A stretch of DNA of 64,000 nucleotides from Humidesulfovibrio sp. (GTDB taxonomy: Bacteria; Desulfobacterota; Desulfovibrionia; Desulfovibrionales; Desulfovibrionaceae). Shown here piece after piece: positions 20,404 to 29,300 of this stretch. The stretch spans positions 1 through 64,000 of the forward strand of contig NZ_JAUYFU010000048.1 of assembly GCF_030689645.1 (NCBI RefSeq), in the 5' to 3' direction. The notes under the pieces were generated by a model that was not told where the DNA came from, made no database searches, and worked only from the letters and a program-made list of their open reading frames with translations. Position numbers and translations under genes: made by a program. Each line of letters begins with the position of its first letter. The stretch's first letter is position 1.

Positions 20404-20931
20404 CTATTTGGCTTTTTGCAACTTTTCCTGTTGTTTCATGATGACATCGGCAAACATTTCATTGATGTCCACCTTGACGTCAGCTTGGTCACGGTCCAGG
20501 GAAAAGGCCAGCTCCATTGAGACAAGTGTCATGGCCTGCTCAAGCAGGCGCCGCTCGCCAAAGGAGAGCTCCTTGTCCATGCCGATGAGATAAAGTTCCT
20601 TGAGCACATAGGCCACATCGGCCAAATCCACGCTTTTGAGCTTTTCGGAGTATTCGCGATAGCGACGGTTCCAGTTCTGGCCTGTGTAGCCTGTGAACCC
20701 TGATCTGTCTTTTAGGGACTCAAAGACCGCCTGTCCGTTCTCCAGGCTGCACACATGGCGCAGGCCCACATTGCGGGCGTTTGTGACCGGCACCATGAGG
20801 GTTACGGAGTTGCTCAGGATGCGGACGATATAATAATCCGCGCGAGCTCCGCCAATCTCCTGGCTGTCGATGCGTTCAATTCGACCGACTCCCTGGGCAG
20901 GGTAGACGACCAACTCGTTGATTTGAAACAC
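20404..20931 (-). CDS. CarD/CdnL-family transcriptional regulator
   Basis: A 175-residue RNA-polymerase-binding protein. The N-terminal Tudor-like RID domain shows V-Y-P-A-Q-G-V-G and the Y-Y-I-V-R-I strand, followed by V-P-V-x-N-A. The C-terminal half is the all-helical DNA-contacting domain with W-N-R-R-Y-R-E-Y. Members stabilise open promoter complexes, notably for rRNA genes. The start codon is GTG, with an aaggag site at ideal distance. It sits between pth and rho in a housekeeping string, 48 bp after pth. Confidence 0.9.
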   Translation of the reverse strand: MFQINELVVYPAQGVGRIERIDSQEIGGARADYYIVRILSNSVTLMVPVTNARNVGLRHVCSLENGQAVFESLKDRSGFTGYTGQNWNRRYREYSEKLKSVDLADVAYVLKELYLIGMDKELSFGERRLLEQAMTLVSMELAFSLDRDQADVKVDINEMFADVIMKQQEKLQKAK

Positions 20932-20979
20932 TCAGTCTCCTTCCACAGTGGGGGGGTACAATTCCGGTGAATGTTCACA

Positions 20980-21627
20980 CTACCCCATTGCGCCGGGAGT
21001 GTCCATCGTCTCAGGGGGGGTGGGGGGCTCGGCCAGGCGGAAAGCGTTGAGCATCTGTACGGCCTCGGCTTGCCCCCGACGAAAGAGCAGGGTCAGGCCT
21101 TTCAAGGCCGCCTGCCGGATATCATTCACAGCCAAAAATTCTGTTTCGTCGAAGGGCTCGAGCACGAACTTCGCCACGTCCGCAGAATATTGCGGACGGC
21201 CTATCCCCAGGCGCAGCCGTAAAAAATCGCAAGACCCCGTGTGCTCCACAATTGACTCGATGCCTCTGTGTCCGTTGCTGCCGCCGCCACGCTTTAGTTT
21301 CATGCGTCCAAGCGGCAGGTCCAGTTCATCGTGAAGCACCACCATGTTCGCGGCGGAAGCGCCATATCGGCCCAGAATACGTGCGACCGCACGGCCAGAA
21401 AGGTTCATGTAGGTTTGCGGCTTGGTCAAAAGGCAGCTGGTGCCGCCCAATGTAAGGGAATACAGCTCGAAGTCGCCGCTGGCCTGGAGGGTTTTGAGGG
21501 CCATGCTCTTGCGCCCGGATGCCTGGGTCAAGATTGCATCGGCCACCAGAAACCCGAAGTTGTGGCGGGTGCGCTCGTACTGAGGGCCAGGGTTGCCCAA
21601 GGCTATGATTAGGGGAGTCGTGTCCAT
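20980..21627 (-). CDS. pth: Peptidyl-tRNA hydrolase Pth
   Basis: A 215-residue esterase that recycles peptidyl-tRNAs released prematurely from ribosomes. It has G-L/A-G-N-P-G near the N-terminus, the catalytic histidine in R-H-N-F-G, N in K-P-x-T-Y-M-N-L-S-G, and the D-E-L-D-L-P and G-G-x-x-G-H-R-G motifs. The ATG at 21627 gives the typical length; an upstream in-frame extension overlaps the rplY-pth spacer and looks non-family. The site before this ATG is weak. It follows rplY, as in many bacteria. Confidence 0.95.
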   Translation of the reverse strand: MDTTPLIIALGNPGPQYERTRHNFGFLVADAILTQASGRKSMALKTLQASGDFELYSLTLGGTSCLLTKPQTYMNLSGRAVARILGRYGASAANMVVLHDELDLPLGRMKLKRGGGSNGHRGIESIVEHTGSCDFLRLRLGIGRPQYSADVAKFVLEPFDETEFLAVNDIRQAALKGLTLLFRRGQAEAVQMLNAFRLAEPPTPPETMDTPGAMG

Positions 21628-21710
21628 GAGTGCCCATGCCGCGGGATGGAAGGACGGCGGGAATTGAAAGCTTGAAAAGACGGGGGAGCCTGGGCCCCCC
21701 CGCCGTAAGA

Positions 21711-21727
21711 ACCGGCACAAGGCCGGT
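21711..21727 (-). terminator. Small hairpin between rplY and pth
   Basis: ACCGGC and GCCGGT with a 5-base loop lie just beyond the rplY stop. No clear T-run follows on the minus strand, so it may be an attenuating hairpin or a processing site rather than a full terminator. Confidence 0.35.
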
Positions 21728-21743
21728 AAAGAAAGCCTGTGTC

Positions 21744-22343
21744 CTACTTCTTGCCGTCTTCAGCCTTGGTCTCTTCGGCCTCGACCGCGATGACGCCAAC
21801 CACGGAGTAGTTCTCGTCGAACACCGCGCGCACGCCTTCGGGCAGCTTCACTTCGCCCACGTGAAGGTTGACGCCGATCTCAAGGTCGGTGACGTCAATG
21901 ACGATTTTCTCAGGGACGTTCAGCGGCTTGCAGATGACTTCAATGCTGTTGCGGAAGATTTCCAGCTGGCCGCCCATGATGATGCCCTTGGCCTTGCCTT
22001 CAACCACCACGCGAACGTCGACCTTGATGTCGCGATCAAGGTCCACGCCGTAGAAGTCCACGTGAATGGGGGTAGACTTGATGGGATCGTACTGGACGCT
22101 CTTGAAGAGAGAAGGCATGGACTCGATCTTGCCGTCAAGTTCAATGTCCAGCTGGAACACGCGGGAGCTGCCGAGCTTGGCGTGAAGCTTGGTCAGCGGC
22201 AGCATCTCCACCTGCACGGCGATGTTCTGGCCCTGCTGGTTGTAGTAGATGCCGGGCACCAGATTCTTGGTGCGGATGCGCCGACAGGGGCATTTGCCTT
22301 TTTCGGCGCGGGGGCTCACGGAAAGCTTCATCAGTTCAGCCAT
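21744..22343 (-). CDS. rplY: 50S ribosomal protein L25/general stress protein Ctc
   Basis: A 199-residue two-domain (CTC/TL5-type) form of L25, which binds 5S rRNA. The N-terminal domain carries R-x-x-x-x-V-P-G-I-Y-Y. The C-terminal domain includes the H-V-D-F-Y strand, G-G-Q-L-E and the I-x-x-D-V-T-D-L-E-I-G region typical of the long form. The tail is acidic and lysine-rich. An aaggag site precedes the ATG. It lies 48 bp after prs and before pth. Confidence 0.94.
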   Translation of the reverse strand: MAELMKLSVSPRAEKGKCPCRRIRTKNLVPGIYYNQQGQNIAVQVEMLPLTKLHAKLGSSRVFQLDIELDGKIESMPSLFKSVQYDPIKSTPIHVDFYGVDLDRDIKVDVRVVVEGKAKGIIMGGQLEIFRNSIEVICKPLNVPEKIVIDVTDLEIGVNLHVGEVKLPEGVRAVFDENYSVVGVIAVEAEETKAEDGKK

Positions 22344-22391
22344 GGTGTCGTCTCCTTTATCAAGCGGGCTTAAGTACCGCCAGAAATTTGT

Positions 22392-23336
22392 TTATACGAA
22401 AAGAACGCTGACGGAGGTCTCTCCGTGGACGTTCATTATGGCCCTGGCCAGGAGGTCGGCCACGGACAGCACCTTGATCTTCTGGCACGTGCGCTTGCGC
22501 GCGTCCAAGGGGATGGTGTCCGTCACCAGTATCTGCGAAAATACGGATTTGTCCAGACGTTCGATGGCCGGGCCGGAAAGCACGGGGTGTGTGGCGCAAG
22601 CGAGGATCTTGCTCGCTCCGTTGTCGGCCAGCACCTGGCCTGCAGCGCACATGGTGCCGGCGGTGTCAACCATGTCGTCCAGCACAATGGCCGTCTTGCC
22701 CTGAACATTGCCGATCAGATGCATAGCCTTGGCCTGGTTGGGGGCGTCGCGGCGCTTGTCGACAATGGCCAGTCCAGCGTCCATGCGTTTGGCATAGGCG
22801 CGTGCGCGCTCCACGCCACCAGCATCCGGGGAAACCACAACGATGTCGTCGCCCAGGTCACGGAAATACTCAAGGAACACCGGCGCTGCAAACAGGTTGT
22901 CCACGGGGCAATTGAAGAAGCCCTGGATCTGGCCTGCGTGCAGATCGATGGTCATGAGGCGGTGCATTCCTGCAACAGACAGGAAGTCCGCAACGAGCTT
23001 GGCGCTGATGGGCACTCTCGGCAGAACCTTGCGGTCCTGGCGGGCATAGCCGTAATAAGGCACCACGGCGGTTATGCGTCGGGCGCTGGCGCGCTTCAGC
23101 GCGTCAATCATCAGACACAGCTCCATCAGGTGAAAATTCACGGGGGAGCTGGTGGGCTGCACGACGAAAACATCGTCGCCGCGCACATTGTCGTCGATCT
23201 CGATGCGGATCTCGCCGTCACTGAACTGCTCGCGCAGGACAGGGGTCAGACGGCAGCCGATATGGCCGCAAATTGCCTCGGCCAGGTCGACGTTGGCCGA
23301 GCCGCTCAGAATTTTCAGGTCGCTAGTACCAGACAT
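22392..23336 (-). CDS. prs: Ribose-phosphate pyrophosphokinase
   Basis: A 314-residue enzyme that makes PRPP from ribose 5-phosphate and ATP for nucleotide, histidine and NAD synthesis. It has the class I marks: S-G-S-A-N near the N-terminus, the flexible loop Y-A-R-Q-D-R-K, the D-L-H-A-x-Q-I-Q-G-F-F segment, and the PRPP-binding [11 protein letters not shown]. The ATG at 23336 follows gaagga; an upstream in-frame ATG overlaps the tRNA-prs spacer. It is 21 bp from the tRNA-Gln 3' end, so the tRNA must be cut from the operon transcript or processed at prs's 5' leader. Confidence 0.96.
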   Translation of the reverse strand: MSGTSDLKILSGSANVDLAEAICGHIGCRLTPVLREQFSDGEIRIEIDDNVRGDDVFVVQPTSSPVNFHLMELCLMIDALKRASARRITAVVPYYGYARQDRKVLPRVPISAKLVADFLSVAGMHRLMTIDLHAGQIQGFFNCPVDNLFAAPVFLEYFRDLGDDIVVVSPDAGGVERARAYAKRMDAGLAIVDKRRDAPNQAKAMHLIGNVQGKTAIVLDDMVDTAGTMCAAGQVLADNGASKILACATHPVLSGPAIERLDKSVFSQILVTDTIPLDARKRTCQKIKVLSVADLLARAIMNVHGETSVSVLFV

Positions 23337-23357
23337 TTTTAATTCCTTCGCGTGCAA

Positions 23358-23432
23358 TGGCTGGGGTGGAAGGATTCGAACCCTCGAATAACGGGACCAA
23401 AACCCGTCGCCTTACCGCTTGGCAACACCCCA
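23358..23432 (-). tRNA. tRNA-Gln (anticodon TTG)
   Basis: On the minus strand: acceptor stem TGGGGTG/CACCCCA, anticodon stem CGGGT/GTCCCG region with anticodon TTG (reading CAA), T arm with GTTCGAATC, discriminator G and encoded CCA. Its first 21 bases are also the last codons and stop of ispE, so it is embedded in the ispE-prs transcript. Confidence 0.95.
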
Positions 23433-24308
23433 GTATCTAAGGGTCTCCACATGGACGGGCACACAACTCAACAGCATCGCTTCCGCGGCTTCGCGCGCTA
23501 AGCGGCAGTCCCGAAACAGGGAGGCAATTCCTGCCCCGCTTCCGGTCATGACTGCGCTGACCGCCCCAAGGGCGATCAACTGCTCCTTGATCATGCGCAA
23601 CGCCGTATTGGCCGGAAAGACAACGACCTCGAAGTCGTTTCGAACCACTACGGGCGAAAGGGAAACACGTCTCTTATTCGCCGTTCTGGTGCTTGTCAAG
23701 CAAACTGATTCATGGCTGCTGCTGTTTTTTGAGTCCATGAGCGCATCCCAGGCCGCGTAAGCCCAAGGTGTTGAGACATGAACTTGCGGCAGCGCCAAAA
23801 CCAAGGTGAAACCAGAAAGATCGATCTCTACCGGCGTGAGCTTCTCGCCGATGCCTTCCGCCACCGCCGGACCGGAAAGCAGGAAGAAGGGCACATCCGC
23901 CCCGATCCCCGCAGCCAGTGCCTTGAGTGCGGCATTGTCAAGCGCCGCTGCGCCGGCGTTGTCCTGCAGCCAGCGCAGCATTGCAGCCGCATTGGAGCTT
24001 CCGCCGCCCAGTCCCGCGCCAGTGGGGATGCGCTTGGTCAGGCGCACATGGATGTCCGGCCCGAAGCCCGTTGCCTTAGCATACGCCTGCCAAGCCCGAT
24101 GCACCAGGTTTTTGTCCTGTGGGCAGTCGGGCAGTTCCGGCTCTATTCGGCACCCGGAACCTGCCGCGCCTGGAGCGATTTCAAGGCTGTCCACCAGTCC
24201 AGGCACGGGCAGAAACAGGCTTTCCAAGTTATGGTAGCCGTCCTTGCGCCTGCCGGTGATGAACAGGGAAAGATTGATTTTGGCCTGGGCCTGGAGCGTT
24301 TCGGGCAT
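23412..24308 (-). CDS. ispE: 4-diphosphocytidyl-2-C-methyl-D-erythritol kinase IspE
   Basis: A 298-residue GHMP kinase of the MEP isoprenoid pathway that phosphorylates CDP-methylerythritol. It has A-K-I-N-L-S-L near the N-terminus, the ATP loop P-T-G-A-G-L-G-G-G-S-S-N-A-A, and the third motif M-T-G-S-G-A-G. The ORF ends inside the tRNA-Gln gene: its last six sense codons plus TAA are the tRNA's acceptor strand and D-arm. No strong ribosome site precedes the ATG at 24308. First gene of the ispE to carD string; a GC-rich hairpin separates it from degP upstream. Confidence 0.94.
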   Translation of the reverse strand: MPETLQAQAKINLSLFITGRRKDGYHNLESLFLPVPGLVDSLEIAPGAAGSGCRIEPELPDCPQDKNLVHRAWQAYAKATGFGPDIHVRLTKRIPTGAGLGGGSSNAAAMLRWLQDNAGAAALDNAALKALAAGIGADVPFFLLSGPAVAEGIGEKLTPVEIDLSGFTLVLALPQVHVSTPWAYAAWDALMDSKNSSSHESVCLTSTRTANKRRVSLSPVVVRNDFEVVVFPANTALRMIKEQLIALGAVSAVMTGSGAGIASLFRDCRLAREAAEAMLLSCVPVHVETLRYWGVAKR

Positions 24309-24327
24309 GGTGGCGGGCGGGTTACAG

Positions 24328-24353
24328 GGTGGGGGCGCGTTTGCCCCCCCACC
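24328..24353 (-). terminator. GC-rich hairpin between degP and ispE
   Basis: GGTGGGGGC and GCCCCCCCACC can pair around a short loop 14 bases beyond the degP stop. No T-run follows, so rho-independent termination is uncertain. Confidence 0.4.
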
Positions 24354-24366
24354 TCTGCACGGAATG

Positions 24367-25791
24367 TTATTTCTTGTCCAGCGGGATTGCCCGCAGCAGG
24401 TTGCGCCCTTGGCGCTTCAACAGCAGCATGACCAGGCCTTTCTGTTTCGAGTCGGCCACAAGGCTCTTGAGCTGGTCCACAGTGTTGACCGCTTGCTGGT
24501 TGGCCTCGATGATCACGTCACCAGGCAATATATCGATCTGAGCTGCCGAGGTTCCTTGCTGGATTTCCATGATGAGCAGGCCCTGGGGCTTTTGCAGGCC
24601 CAGGGACTGGGCTTCCTCGCCGCCCTCAACGGGGCGGATGGAAAGGCCGAGCAAGATCGCCGAGGCCTTGCTCTTAGAACCCTTGTCCTGCTGCTCCGCC
24701 ACAAAGTTTGGCTTGCGCTCGCCCAGGGTGATTGAGAGATCCAGCATGCGGTTCTGACGCCAGACGCCAAGCTGGATCTTTTCGCCGGGCCGCAGGGAAG
24801 CTATGCGCGCCAGAAGGGCGCTTGAGCCGTCCACGGACTGGCCGTTCACCTTCATGATGACGTCGCCGATTTTGAGCCCGCCCTTGTCAGCCGGGTCGCC
24901 GGGAATGACATGGGCCACGAGCACGCCCTTGGTGTCCTTGAGACCAACGGCCCGGGCGGTGTTCTCGTCAAGCTCCTGCATGGTGATGCCGAGCCATCCG
25001 CGCATGATCTTTTGTCCGGTCTTGAGCTGTTGGATGATCTTGTCGGCCATGGTTGCGGGGGTGGCGAAGCCGATCCCCTGTCCGTTGGGCACAATGGCCG
25101 TGTTGATGCCCACCACCTTGCCGTCCATGTCTATAAGCGGTCCGCCGGAGTTGCCGGGGTTGATGCTGGCGTCGGTCTGCAGGAAGCTGTCAAAGGGGCC
25201 GGCGCCGATGTGCCTGCCCTTTGCGCTGACTATGCCCGCTGTTACAGTGTGCCCCAGGCCAAAAGGATTGCCGATTGCCAGCACCCATTCTCCCACCCTT
25301 GTCGAGTCGGAATTGCCGAATTCCAGCACTGGCAGGCCGCCCCCCGCCTCAATTTTGAGCAGGGCCAGATCGGTTTCGGCATCCCGGCCAATGATTTTGG
25401 CGTCGTAGGGCTTGTCGCGTCCCAGGAGCTTGACCTTAATCTCGTCGGCCTCGGCCACAACGTGGTTGTTGGTCACGATGTAGCCGTCAGTCGAGATAAT
25501 GAAGCCGGACCCCAGGGAACTCAGCTTCCGGGGCTGTGTGTCCTGCTGACCGAACTGGCGCTCAAATTGTTCGAAAAAATCTCTAAGCGGGTGGTTTTTG
25601 GGTGCGTTTTTGAAGAGTTCCTGAATCTGTGAACCCTTGCTTGCGACGTTTTTAGTAGTGCTTATGTTGACCACTGCTTTTCCGGCCCGCTCGGCCAGAT
25701 CGGTAAAGTCCGGCAGCCCAGCCTTGGCGAGGGAGGTCCCAGGCAATGCGAGCAGGGCTAGAAGAGTAGTCAGGGCCAAAAATCGTTTCAT
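24367..25791 (-). CDS. degP: Periplasmic serine protease DegP/HtrA
   Basis: A 474-residue Do-type protease/chaperone. A signal peptide (MKRF start, leucine-rich core, cleavage after SLA) is followed by the trypsin-like domain with the triad His110 (T-N-N-H-V-V), Asp141 (E-T-D-L-A-L-L) and Ser215 (G-N-S-G-G-P-L), then two PDZ domains (residues ~270-360 and ~390-470). It refolds or degrades damaged envelope proteins. The ATG at 25791 follows cggaggt; a longer frame upstream lacks a signal peptide. Divergent from tRNA-Arg. Confidence 0.95.
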   Translation of the reverse strand: MKRFLALTTLLALLALPGTSLAKAGLPDFTDLAERAGKAVVNISTTKNVASKGSQIQELFKNAPKNHPLRDFFEQFERQFGQQDTQPRKLSSLGSGFIISTDGYIVTNNHVVAEADEIKVKLLGRDKPYDAKIIGRDAETDLALLKIEAGGGLPVLEFGNSDSTRVGEWVLAIGNPFGLGHTVTAGIVSAKGRHIGAGPFDSFLQTDASINPGNSGGPLIDMDGKVVGINTAIVPNGQGIGFATPATMADKIIQQLKTGQKIMRGWLGITMQELDENTARAVGLKDTKGVLVAHVIPGDPADKGGLKIGDVIMKVNGQSVDGSSALLARIASLRPGEKIQLGVWRQNRMLDLSITLGERKPNFVAEQQDKGSKSKASAILLGLSIRPVEGGEEAQSLGLQKPQGLLIMEIQQGTSAAQIDILPGDVIIEANQQAVNTVDQLKSLVADSKQKGLVMLLLKRQGRNLLRAIPLDKK

Positions 25792-25951
25792 GAAAATACC
25801 TCCGTTCTTGCCTCCATGCTGGCGGCTTTTGAAGAAGTATAAGCCAAGGCATCGATTTGTAAAGGTGTGACGCCTTTGGACGAAGGGCATACATTCGACT
25901 TGAACGGCAGGCGAGAATTGTGTAGGAGTCCCTCTCTGGCGATCGAAAAGT

Positions 25952-26028
25952 GCCCTCGTAGCTCAGTCGGATAGAGCACAGGATTCCTAATCCTGGTGCC
26001 ACAGGTTCGATTCCTGTCGAGGGCACCA
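25952..26028 (+). tRNA. tRNA-Arg (anticodon CCT)
   Basis: Acceptor stem GCCCTCG/CGAGGGC, D arm TAGCTCAGTCGGATAGAGCA, anticodon stem CAGGA/TCCTG around TTCCTAA (anticodon CCT, reading AGG), T arm CAGGTTCGATTCCTG, discriminator A and encoded CCA. The DNA downstream is accessory in character, so this tRNA may mark an insertion boundary. Confidence 0.95.
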
Positions 26029-26146
26029 CTTCACCACGCCCCCATCTCTTCTGAAGTCTAAAAGACATATCATTCAACGATAATGTGCTAAATGGGTAGC
26101 GTCTACGCATTCCCATTGGGCAGGGGATTCGTTAATTGTATTAGGT

Positions 26147-26189
26147 GCAAACGCCTTTGTTGGCCGACTGGGACAGCAAAGGCGTTTGC
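26147..26189. repeat. Perfect 13-bp inverted repeat downstream of tRNA-Arg
   Basis: GCAAACGCCTTTG and CAAAGGCGTTTGC are exact reverse complements separated by 17 bases. No T-run follows on either strand. It lies between tRNA-Arg and the autotransporter gene and could be an operator, a recombination site or the relic of a mobile element. Confidence 0.6.
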
Positions 26190-26326
26190 CCATCTAGGCG
26201 ATCCTTCGTTCAGGTGCATTGTCGTGTCGTTGCGCACCCTATCTGTTCTCACAAGTAGTGCCCGGAAGCGCTTGCGTTGGCGTTCTGTTAGAATTTTGCA
26301 ACAGCAGCATGATGAAGTGGTATGGA

Positions 26327-29300
26327 ATGAAAGTCTGCATTTTCATGTTGTTGTTGTTTGCATTGTGTCTTGCCGTTAGGCCAGCCCTTGCCGCCACGCA
26401 GTATTCAATGGGCCCGTTCATTTTGAACGTGCGTTCAGCGGGCGAGTCGTATCAAGAAGATCCGCCGCCGTATCCGCCGACCATCGTCACCGGAGACTTC
26501 AGCGCGGCGGAGCTGGAAAGCATTATGGTGGGCGTCAGGGCCTGGACCGAGCGGGTTGGCGGCGGCACCTCCCCCGGCATCATCATCAATCTGGCGAAGG
26601 TCGCCTACCCAGGCGGCACGGCATACAACTACACGCCGTACACGGGCCGCGCGAATACCGACCTGTACAGCTACATCGTCAACGGCCAGTACTTTGCCCC
26701 GAACCCCTCCATCGGCTATCATACCGAGATTGTCTTCAGGAGCGACTACCCGGCGACGCCCCCGAGGCTGGGCCTCGACGGCAATCTTTTCTCCACCGTC
26801 ATGGCTCACGAACTGATGCACGCCCTGGGCATGAAGGGTGTGCTCCTGCGCCAGAGCGGCGGCGTTCCGTGGAACCAGACGACCTGGACGCTCGACGCGT
26901 CATCGGCGTGGGGCTCGCGCCTGTACGACGTCAATGGCGTCAAGGGCGAGCAGGGCAGCATCGTCTTCAACCCCGCGGCCCCCGCCAACCGCTCCAACGG
27001 CAGTTTCGTGCTGCCGGACTTTTACGCCGATCCCACGCAGGCCATGGCCTCGCATCCGGGGCAGGTGAGTTTCTTTCCAACGTTCCACGGCCCGGCCGTG
27101 GACGCGCTAAGCAACGGCAAAGGCTTGCCCGTCATGGGCGGCGTCGGGACAGACTACCGGATCGACGGCGGCAACGTGCTGGGGCATCCTGCACTTCTGG
27201 GTTCGCTCATGTCGTACTCGCCCGCTCCATTCGTGTTTTTCCCGGAGCTGGAGCTGGCTGCGCTCAAGGACATGGGCTACTCCATCGACCTGAAGCAGTT
27301 CTACGGCAAAAGCTACTACCCAAGCAATCTGGGCGGCTTCCTGACCACCGACCCCACCATGGCGCCCGGCCTGGTGGGGGGGTATCTGGCCGAGACTGCG
27401 GACACTGTGGTCAATACCGCCGGGTTCAACAGCGCTGCCTCCTTCGGCGCGGGCCTGCATGTCTACCGCGACAAGCTCAACGTCACCCAGGCGGCGAACA
27501 TCAACGCCAGCGGGTACGCAGCGGGCGGCATCCGCGTCGACGGCGTGGGCAACACAGTCACCATCCCCAGCGGAATCACCGTGGCCGCAAACGGGCAGCA
27601 AGGCACAGGCGTACTTGTTGCCTACGGCAAGGGCAATGTCATCAATCTCAATGGCGTCGTCGAAGCCACCGGCCCCCAGGGAGTCGGCGCGATCTTCGAC
27701 ACCGGCTCATGGTACCTCTCCTATTACTACATGCCGCCGCACGCATATGGGGTCAACTCCGACTACCGCTACTTCTTTACCAAGATGAACTCCGACCTGA
27801 ACGGGGCGCTGGTGGACTCCTTCAATATCGCGGGAAGCCTTACAGGCTCCTCCGCGGCGATACGGATAGGCTCCTATGCGTACGTGAGGGCAATCAATAT
27901 CATGCGCGGCGCGGCCATCTCCGGCGACATAGAGAGCGGTTGGAACCCCTGGTACATGGGTGTTCCGGCTACCTACATTACGGCATTGAACGTTGGCGTG
28001 AGCGATACGGCCGGAACCCCGGACAGCGCCTTCAACATGCGCTACAACGGCAACATCTCCGGCCCGGCAAGCTTCAGCATGAACGTCGCCGGCGGCACAT
28101 TCTCCTACAACGGCACATACAGCGGCCTGTCTCTGGCCGTGCAGGCCGGGGCCACCCTCAAGGGCAACGCCACCTACCGGCTCTATGCCGACAGCACCCC
28201 CGCCGGGCAGGCCGCCCCAGGCGGTGGCGCGTTCACCAATGCAGGAACCGTTGCGCCGGGCAACAGCATCGGCACGGTCAACATCACCGGCAACTTCACC
28301 AACACAGGCACGCTGCTCATGGAGTTCAACGCCAGCGGACAAACGGATAAGCTGAACGTAAGCGGCGTGTTCAATCATAACACTGGCGCAGGCGCCAAGG
28401 TGACGGTAACGCCGGACTCCGGGTACTATTCCGGCACCATGACCATACCTTTCGCCAGCATGTTCAGCGGGGGCGGAGGCAGCACCCTGCCCAGCGGCAT
28501 AGACAGCTTTGTGGCCCCAAGCTCGCCCACCCTTGGCATGGTTATGTCTGCCGGGCCGGTTTACACCGTGACCACCACGCGCAGCGCCACCGCCTACAGC
28601 CAGTATGCGACAAGCACTGACACCTTCGGCCTGGGCCGCGCCCTGGACGCAGTCGCTGGTTCAGCCAAGGGCGACATGCAGCAGTTGTTCAGCGCGCTGG
28701 ACTTCTCAGCAGTGGGGGGCGGCACCATCTCCCGCGCCCTGGCGGAACTCTCACCTGCTGCCTACAACAGTGCAGCCCAGGCCTCGGTCAATTCCAACCG
28801 GATGCTCTCCGGCGCAGTCTTGCGGGCCATGAAGCAGGCTCCACGCTCCATGGGGGGGGGCCTAAGCGCCAGCGATAGCCTCGAAGCTTGGTCCGCCTAT
28901 GTCGTGCCCTATGGTGGTCTGCAGCAGCAGCGCACCAGGGGCGAAGCTCCAGGCTTCAGTGCTGCGGACGTTGGCGTTTTTAGCGGCATAGAGCGCGAAT
29001 ATGGCGATGGCCTCAGCGCGGGCTTCCATACGGCGCTCACGCATCGCCAGACTGATGTGAACACACAGTCTGGAGCACAGACCAAGACAGACAGCATTCA
29101 TTTCGGCGTTCAGGCCCAGGCGAGGCCAAACCCTTCGGAGGGCGTGTACGTTCATGGCCTGGCTCGGGTTGGCATTGAGAGTAGCACCACTCAGCGTAAA
29201 GTCGCCATCGACGGCTACCAGCGCGCCAGCCAGGGCGAGTGGTTGGGCTTTGCCAGCGCTGCGGATGTTGGCGGTGGCTACAACTGGCTGGTGGGACCGG

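Noticed and set aside
26869-28350. 493-codon open frame inside the autotransporter in another frame
   Set aside because: Arg/Gln/His-rich shadow; the autotransporter frame has signal peptide, motif and beta-barrel.
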